This document shows, piece by piece, positions 59,041-64,000 of a stretch of DNA of 64,000 nucleotides (its first letter is position 1; each line of letters starts with the position of its first letter). The notes below the pieces were generated by a model. That model did no database searches, was not told the DNA's origin, and saw nothing but the letters and a program-made list of their open reading frames with translations. Origin of the DNA: Pedobacter mendelii (GTDB lineage: Bacteria; Bacteroidota; Bacteroidia; Sphingobacteriales; Sphingobacteriaceae); the NCBI RefSeq assembly GCF_014635725.1, contig NZ_BMDJ01000004.1, forward strand, positions 186,001 through 250,000, given 5' to 3'. Made by a program: the position numbers and the translations under genes.

Positions 59041-61647
59041 CTATTGTTTCTGTTGAGATAAAAATGTAACAAGCGAAGCTAATTCTTCATAAGACAAAGA
59101 GTTAGCAAGTCCCGCAGGCATCATAGAATTTTCCATTTCTTTTCTTAATATTATTTCGCTTGCTTTAATTGTAAATACCTCGCCTACAATGTTTCGTAAA
59201 ACCACTTTCGCAGCTGTTTCTTCAGTAATAAAGCCCATGTAAGCCTTATCACCTTTTGCTGTAATCATTACCGAGGCAAATCCTTGAGAAATGGATGCAT
59301 CAGGTTTTAATATAGATTCAGCAATTTGTTCCCGATTCATTATCGAACCAATTTGGCCCATAAAAGGTCCTTTCATTTTTTCTGTTCTGCTTAAACTATG
59401 GCAAGTGATACAGCCTTGTTTAGTAAAAATCCCTTTACCCTTCAAGGGGTCGCCTTGCAGTTTTCCGATAGCTAACAAAACATCTTCAATAGATGATTTT
59501 CCTACCTGACCTTTTTGATTTTTGATTTTTTCCAAATCAACTTTTGGTTCTTCTATGGCGGCAATCTTTTCTTCTGTAGCTAAAGCAGGAATCTCCATTC
59601 TATTTCTTGCGTTCAAATCAACGAAAAACTGTTTCTCCTGAACATTGGATTTTTTCCATTCATCGATTATAAATTTTTCTATGATAGGAGAGGATTCCCA
59701 AAAAACAGCTTTAAAATACGGTCCATGAGAATCCGGTCTTGTTCCCCACCACCAAGTTGCATCGTACACATCCTCTTTTTTATAAAGTCTTGATAAAGTT
59801 ATTAGGATTTGTTTTTTTGTTTTTGCGTCTTTTGATAATACATATTTAGAAATCAATCCGTTAACAGCTTCTTTATTGTGCATATAACGCAAAGCCCAAA
59901 GCGCTAAATCAGAATTTTCGGCTCCTACTGCAGCTAAACAAGCGTCTGTAGCTTTGAGGTTTACCAATGCTTGTACAGCCAAATGTGGCAAAATTATAGG
60001 GGAATTTGGTTTGGCGTGTGGTCCCTCAGTGTCTTTAACTGGCTCTACAAAAGAGGCAGGAACCTTAGTTTTAAGTAGGGCAGAAACTGCATCGGCTCTT
60101 CCAAGACGATTTAGCCCGATAATGCCTGCAGCCTGAACCCTAAGTGAACTATCTTTAAGCGCTGCTAAAAATGATTCAGATGAAACTTGCTCAAAATAAC
60201 CTTTTCTATCTGCCAACGCTTTTAAAGCAAATTCGCGAATGGTATTATCTTTAGTAAGTTTTGTTAGCTCAGAAATTCCATTTTCTTTTGATAGTTGAGC
60301 ATAGGTAAAAATTCCAGCTACTCGTGCATACAAAGGCAAGCTTTTATCGGATGCTATTTTTAAAGTGGCAGAAATTGCTTGTTTATTATTGCGGATTAAA
60401 AATTCCTGTGAAGCATTTATCCTACCCACTCCGCTATTTGAAACCAACATTGCTGATAATGCTTTAATAGATGCTTTTTTTAGGTTTGGAAAAGCTTTGT
60501 AAGTCCAGTTGTTTGGAACAACACGAGCAATATAACCTTTACCAGGACTGCCTGAATAACCTGCACCATCCCAGGCGGAAAGATAAAGTCTGCCAGAGCC
60601 ATCTACATCCAAATCGGTTATTTGTGGAAGCTTAATAAATTCTTCATCTTTTTGAGTAAAAGTTGGGCCATCTGGCGTAACTCTATGAATGTAAAGCATG
60701 CTTCTGCCCCAATCAGCCATCATTGGTACTTTATTGTATTTTTCTGGCCAATTTGGTTCATCCATAAATAATGCACCCGTGCCGGAGCCACCACCTAAAT
60801 CAACCAATGCAGGAATTATTTCATCAGTAAAATTTTGAAATAATACAGGATATCCATATTCTCCTGTTTGAATATGATGAGAAAAACGAACATTCCAACC
60901 ACCACCGTCATTGGTGTTTTCGCGGGTAAAAACATTCATGTAAGGATCAATTGCTAAATCGTAAACGTTTCTTGTGCCATGTGTATAAACTTCCATTTCA
61001 GTTCCATCTGGTCTTACCCTTAAAATACCACCACCAAGCATAGTTAATTTTTTACCTGATCTGTCTATCGCATCATGAAAACCAAAATCACCTACGGCAA
61101 TATAAATCCAGCCATCAATACCCATTCTTATACCATTAGTTGCATGGTCTGTTCCACGCTCCCGAATATATTTCGCGTTACTAACGTTTTGTATTAATGG
61201 CTTTGAAGGACCATCTGCTTTTCCGTCACCATCTTTATCCTCAAAAAAAACCAAATCCATTCCTGTTGCTTTTCCTGTTTCTTTTGAAAAAGTAGTGTGG
61301 AGTACAAATACTTTATCTCCTTGAACAATAATTCCACGAGGATTGTCAACAACAGCAAATTCGGTATGGTTATCCATCTTACCATCATTGTTTTTGTCAA
61401 TTAGCTTTATAACTCTGCCTTTACCAGCATCTTTCCCTAAAGAACCAATCATGTCTACTCCAACAAATACTTCGCCTGTTGCAGCAACAGCTAAACAAGC
61501 TGGACTTGGCGTAATTTCAGGACCTGCAAACTGTGTTATTGTTATTTCTGACGGAGGTACTTTTCCAGACTTTGGTTTACCAATTAAACTTTTTAACCCC
61601 AGAAAAATTATAATACAATATGTCAGGCTTAGCGAAAACTTAATCAT
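59041..61647 (-). CDS. PVC-type dehydrogenase/cytochrome c protein with HEAT-like repeats
   Basis: An 868-residue exported protein. After a signal anchor (about 1-22) comes a beta-propeller like soluble glucose dehydrogenase/PQQ-type domains (about 30-385, with TNGIRMGIDGWIYIAVGD), then an alpha-helical HEAT-like region (about 390-640), then a cytochrome c domain with CITCH (C746, C749, H750). This arrangement is the one annotated as PVC-type haem-binding CxxCH protein. It should oxidise a sugar or alcohol outside the cytoplasm and pass electrons to its haem. It is monocistronic, convergent with the receiver gene. The substrate is unknown. Confidence 0.88.
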   Translation of the reverse strand: MIKFSLSLTYCIIIFLGLKSLIGKPKSGKVPPSEITITQFAGPEITPSPACLAVAATGEVFVGVDMIGSLGKDAGKGRVIKLIDKNNDGKMDNHTEFAVVDNPRGIIVQGDKVFVLHTTFSKETGKATGMDLVFFEDKDGDGKADGPSKPLIQNVSNAKYIRERGTDHATNGIRMGIDGWIYIAVGDFGFHDAIDRSGKKLTMLGGGILRVRPDGTEMEVYTHGTRNVYDLAIDPYMNVFTRENTNDGGGWNVRFSHHIQTGEYGYPVLFQNFTDEIIPALVDLGGGSGTGALFMDEPNWPEKYNKVPMMADWGRSMLYIHRVTPDGPTFTQKDEEFIKLPQITDLDVDGSGRLYLSAWDGAGYSGSPGKGYIARVVPNNWTYKAFPNLKKASIKALSAMLVSNSGVGRINASQEFLIRNNKQAISATLKIASDKSLPLYARVAGIFTYAQLSKENGISELTKLTKDNTIREFALKALADRKGYFEQVSSESFLAALKDSSLRVQAAGIIGLNRLGRADAVSALLKTKVPASFVEPVKDTEGPHAKPNSPIILPHLAVQALVNLKATDACLAAVGAENSDLALWALRYMHNKEAVNGLISKYVLSKDAKTKKQILITLSRLYKKEDVYDATWWWGTRPDSHGPYFKAVFWESSPIIEKFIIDEWKKSNVQEKQFFVDLNARNRMEIPALATEEKIAAIEEPKVDLEKIKNQKGQVGKSSIEDVLLAIGKLQGDPLKGKGIFTKQGCITCHSLSRTEKMKGPFMGQIGSIMNREQIAESILKPDASISQGFASVMITAKGDKAYMGFITEETAAKVVLRNIVGEVFTIKASEIILRKEMENSMMPAGLANSLSYEELASLVTFLSQQKQ

Positions 61648-61778
61648 TTTTTTTAGGTATCTATTTTAGCGTTTTCCGTAAATTTAAAAAAAATATAAAT
61701 TATTTTATGCCACATTATTGTTCCATTTAATCCATATTTAGTTTAGATAGTTAATATAAGCATTGAACTTAATTTAAA

Positions 61779-61804
61779 TTACACTGTTGATTAAACAAGT
61801 GTAA
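61779..61804. promoter_or_regulatory. Dyad upstream of the exonuclease III gene
   Basis: TTACACTGTT (61779-61788) and AACAAGTGTAA near 61804 are inverted with a one-base bulge. The dyad lies 65 bp before the exonuclease gene. It may be an operator or a chance palindrome in AT-rich DNA. Confidence 0.25.
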
Positions 61805-61868
61805 AATTCATCTTTACTTTACGCTTCCATTTTTCTATCATTATCATCTATAAATTAAATTGAAAATT

Positions 61869-62639
61869 ATGAAAATTGCTACTTATAATGTAAATGGTGT
61901 TAATGGTAGGCTACCTGTGCTATTGCGTTGGCTTGAAGAAACTAAACCAGATGTAGCTTGTTTGCAGGAACTTAAGGCTCCAGATGAAAAATTCCCATTG
62001 GCAGCAATTCAGGCTTTAGGTTACAATGCAATTTGGCATGGGCAAAAAAGTTGGAACGGTGTAGCCATACTTGCTAAAAATAGAGATATAAAAGAGTTAA
62101 GAAGAGGATTGCCTGATGATGATGAAGATTTGCAAAGCAGATATTTAGAGGCTATGGTTGATGATGTTGTTATCGGTTGTTTATACTTGCCGAATGGAAA
62201 TCCTGCTCCCGGACCAAAATTAGATTATAAACTTAATTGGTTTGATAGATTGACTGCTCATGCCGAAAAACTTTTAGCATATAATTTGCCTGTTGTACTT
62301 TGTGGTGATTACAATGTAATACCAACAGAGTTAGATGTTTATAAACCTGAAAGGTGGGTTGATGATGCTTTGTTTCGTCCCGAAGTTAGAACGGCTTTTC
62401 ATAATTTAATTGATCAGGGCTGGACAGATGCAATTCGTAAGCTTTACCCTGACGAAAGAATTTATACATTTTGGGATTACTTTAGAAATGCTTATGGAAG
62501 AGATGCTGGACTTAGAATAGATCATTTTTTGCTAAGTCCGCTACTAGAAATCAGGCTTCAAGCCGCTGGTGTTGATCGCAATGTTAGGGGTTGGGAAAAA
62601 ACAAGCGATCATGGTCCTGTATGGATTGAGATTAAATAG
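61869..62639 (+). CDS. xth: Exodeoxyribonuclease III
   Basis: A 256-residue AP endonuclease/3'-5' exonuclease of base-excision repair. Motifs are KIATYNVNGVNG, CLQELKAPDEKFP (metal-binding Glu), GDYNVIPTELD and the C-terminal TSDHGPVWIEI with the catalytic His. A TTG at 61860 opens the frame three codons earlier; the ATG at 61869 is preferred because it begins the canonical first strand. Cytoplasmic, single gene. Confidence 0.95.
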   Translation: MKIATYNVNGVNGRLPVLLRWLEETKPDVACLQELKAPDEKFPLAAIQALGYNAIWHGQKSWNGVAILAKNRDIKELRRGLPDDDEDLQSRYLEAMVDDVVIGCLYLPNGNPAPGPKLDYKLNWFDRLTAHAEKLLAYNLPVVLCGDYNVIPTELDVYKPERWVDDALFRPEVRTAFHNLIDQGWTDAIRKLYPDERIYTFWDYFRNAYGRDAGLRIDHFLLSPLLEIRLQAAGVDRNVRGWEKTSDHGPVWIEIK

Positions 62640-62642
62640 GTT

Positions 62643-62685
62643 ACCAGTACTGTAAAATTTCTGTATTCTATCTGTTACAGCTGGT
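62643..62685 (+). other. Stem-loop after the exonuclease III gene
   Basis: ACCAG plus CTGTAA (62643-62655, with a 2-base bulge) pair with TTACAG plus CTGGT (62675-62685) around a 19-base loop. No T-run follows, so it is not a classical terminator. It may protect the 3' end of the transcript or be a leader structure of the small gene at 62734. Confidence 0.4.
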
Positions 62686-62733
62686 TGAGGCGTAAAATAA
62701 ATTACTAATTTAAGGCATCAAATCTAAAACCTT

Positions 62734-63012
62734 ATGGACACCTTAAAAGACGAAAAGAAAATTACGGCTTTCCTAAATAAAATTAAGACGGAGTGGCCGG
62801 GTAAAATCGAAAGATTTGAATTTAAAACGACAACAGTTATTTATGTGCATTTAAAGGAAGGTATTTCTAGTATTGATTTTTTAGGTTCACTTTCTAGAAA
62901 AGTTGAGCGTTTTGTAGACTTTACAATACCAATAATTTTATATCATATTGAAAGTGATGGAATGAATCTTCGTTCTCATCCAATTAACTGGTATTCATCA
63001 TTTAGTAAATAG
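62734..63012 (+). CDS. Small protein of unknown function
   Basis: A 92-residue soluble protein, not recognised. It begins with a charged helix (LKDEKKITAFLNKIKTEW) and continues as alternating beta strands (FEFKTTTVIYVHLKEG). There is no signal peptide or membrane segment. It follows the exonuclease gene by 94 bp in the same direction and is followed by a non-coding stretch. Composition and codon use look like its neighbours, which supports it being real. Confidence 0.6.
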   Translation: MDTLKDEKKITAFLNKIKTEWPGKIERFEFKTTTVIYVHLKEGISSIDFLGSLSRKVERFVDFTIPIILYHIESDGMNLRSHPINWYSSFSK

Positions 63013-63340
63013 AAATTAGTTACTGAAATTTATCTACAAAATGTATGTGAAAAGAGATAGTTATGAGGTTCCCTATGGGTGTTAAAATATAATTTAACGT
63101 GCATATATATTTAAATTTTTGAACAGTATATAATAAACCAAATTTCGAGAATTAAAAATGCAGGATAAATAATTACCCTGCATTTAACAAACAATTAACA
63201 AATGCATATTTACAAAAATTAATTAATGTAATACTAAGTAAATTTACTCATACATGGAAAGTAATTTAAATTCTAATTAGGAGTAAATTAAAAATGCAGC
63301 AATAAATTTTGCTATTTTATTTTTATCATTTTAACGCAAA
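63013..63340. other. Non-coding AT-rich stretch with two hairpins
   Basis: No credible gene is seen. A 9-bp hairpin lies at 63156-63185 (arms AAATGCAGG and CCTGCATTT) and another at 63290-63318 next to the RRM gene. Both start with the same 13-base repeat, ATTAAAAATGCAG (63151-63163 and 63287-63299). The rest is very AT-rich. Confidence 0.5.
63287..63319 (-). terminator. Terminator of the RRM gene
   Basis: On the minus strand AAAATAGCAA pairs with TTGCT and ATTTT (interrupted by a 2-base bulge), and then a T-rich run follows. It lies within about 50 bp after the RRM stop codon. Confidence 0.45.
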
Positions 63341-63640
63341 CTACCTTTCAGGTTTCTTAGCAATGTATTTTTTTGGAAATTTTGAAGGCTTAGGTGCTTC
63401 TTCTACTGATATTTTTATGGTAAGTGTGTTGCCTTTAAATGATTCTCCGTTTAGAAATGAAATTACTTTTTGAGCATCATCGACTTTCAATGTTTCCACA
63501 AAAGCATAACCCTTACATTTATGAGTAACTCTGTCTCTAACAACTTTAATTGTTTCGATATTGCAATAAAGGCCAATTAGCATTGCCAAGTCCATTTCAC
63601 TTACGTCGGGCCTAAGCCCGCCGACAAAGAGCTTCGTCAT
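63341..63640 (-). CDS. RRM-domain RNA-binding protein
   Basis: A 99-residue protein with a single RNA recognition motif: RNP2 LFVGGL (4-9) and RNP1 KGYAFVET (43-50), in the usual beta-alpha-beta arrangement. A basic, Pro/Lys-rich tail follows (about 80-99). Such small glycine-poor RRM proteins occur in Bacteroidota and cyanobacteria and bind single-stranded RNA; the Bacteroidota ones act as global post-transcriptional regulators in some species. It is monocistronic. Its targets cannot be told from the sequence. Confidence 0.93.
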   Translation of the reverse strand: MTKLFVGGLRPDVSEMDLAMLIGLYCNIETIKVVRDRVTHKCKGYAFVETLKVDDAQKVISFLNGESFKGNTLTIKISVEEAPKPSKFPKKYIAKKPER

Positions 63641-64000
63641 TATTAGGGTTTCTTTTCAGGTATTAAAATAGTGCAAGTTAATTTATTTGAACAGATAAAT
63701 CAAGCTACTATGTCAAATCAATTAATTATTTCGTTAAACAGACGATTTACATACCAATTAGCTTAAAAAAACAAAAATTTCAGTTGAATTTTTCTTTTTA
63801 ATTTTTCTCGCATGCTAACTTCTCATAAAAATTCCTTTTAAAATTTCCATAGTTTGCTAAATATATTTTATTGTATTATACCCTAAACGTTTCGTGCGTT
63901 TAAACCTTAAATTAATCCTTAAAATCTCATTTTCTTAAAACTGCTGTTAGTAGTAGTTTTTTACCAAGTAAGTTCACCATCTCTACTAGAAAATTTCCCT
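63641..64000. other. Upstream region of the RRM gene with no gene seen
   Basis: This 360-bp AT-rich stretch holds no credible reading frame. It should carry the RRM promoter, but I found no clear TAnnTTTG on the minus strand. A hairpin lies near the window edge at 63937-63962. Confidence 0.45.
63937..63962. terminator. Bidirectional terminator-like hairpin near the window edge
   Basis: AAAACTGCT pairs with AGTAGTTTT (one G-U) around a 6-base loop, with T-rich sequence on both outer sides. It may end a gene lying beyond the window. Confidence 0.4.

Overview
The window reads as chromosomal DNA of a Bacteroidota bacterium, most likely Sphingobacteriaceae (Pedobacter-like). The evidence is AT-rich sequence, two SusC/SusD pairs, other TonB-dependent barrels, TAnnTTTG-type -7 promoter boxes, almost no Shine-Dalgarno sites, and many secreted enzymes with short signal peptides. 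I saw no rRNA, tRNA, CRISPR array, insertion sequence or phage gene.

Layout. (1) 1-917: a cut-off unknown gene and an ankyrin protein. (2) 1125-8230: a tight five-gene operon, with a flavin disulfide reductase, an ABC transporter of the EgtUV (OpuC-like) type, EgtB and EgtD. A class V PLP enzyme (candidate EgtE) converges on its end. Together these could make, import and possibly re-reduce ergothioneine. The binding-protein half of the transporter appears circularly permuted. (3) 8451-15053: a SusC/SusD pair, a secreted endonuclease/exonuclease/phosphatase-fold enzyme and a small lipoprotein. (4) 15087-28405: a LacI regulator with a perfect inverted repeat, diverging from an alpha-glucoside utilisation locus (GH13, SLC45-like MFS, GH100-like enzyme, PfkB sugar kinase, SusC/SusD, GH65). 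(5) 28552-34461: KatG, a membrane-anchored AraC-type regulator and an outer-membrane barrel gene preceded by two copies of a 14-bp palindrome. (6) 34704-37401: two tandem PqiA-like membrane proteins, both with TTG starts. (7) 37597-42955: secreted DUF5695 protein and GH127 beta-L-arabinofuranosidase, convergent.

(8) 43201-52283: an Xaa-Pro aminopeptidase and an M1 peptidase, followed by a complete trans-4-hydroxy-L-proline degradation set (deaminase, 2-oxoglutarate semialdehyde dehydrogenase, epimerase, FAD dehydrogenase) and an AraC regulator. This suggests use of collagen-like peptides. (9) 52566-57798: periplasmic ankyrin protein, DUF2271 protein carrying a flavinylation-like TGAS motif, a PepSY/flavodoxin/ferredoxin-reductase fusion, and the flavin transferase ApbE. 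This is probably an extracytoplasmic electron-transfer module. (10) 57934-64000: MsrA, a lone receiver protein, a PVC-type cytochrome c/dehydrogenase protein, exonuclease III, an unknown small protein and an RRM RNA-binding protein.

The best candidates for new biology are the ergothioneine locus with its permuted transporter and the ApbE-linked redox module. Thiol and oxidant defence recurs across the window (ergothioneine, KatG, MsrA, PqiA-like proteins). Function calls rest on visible motifs and gene order; no database search was possible.
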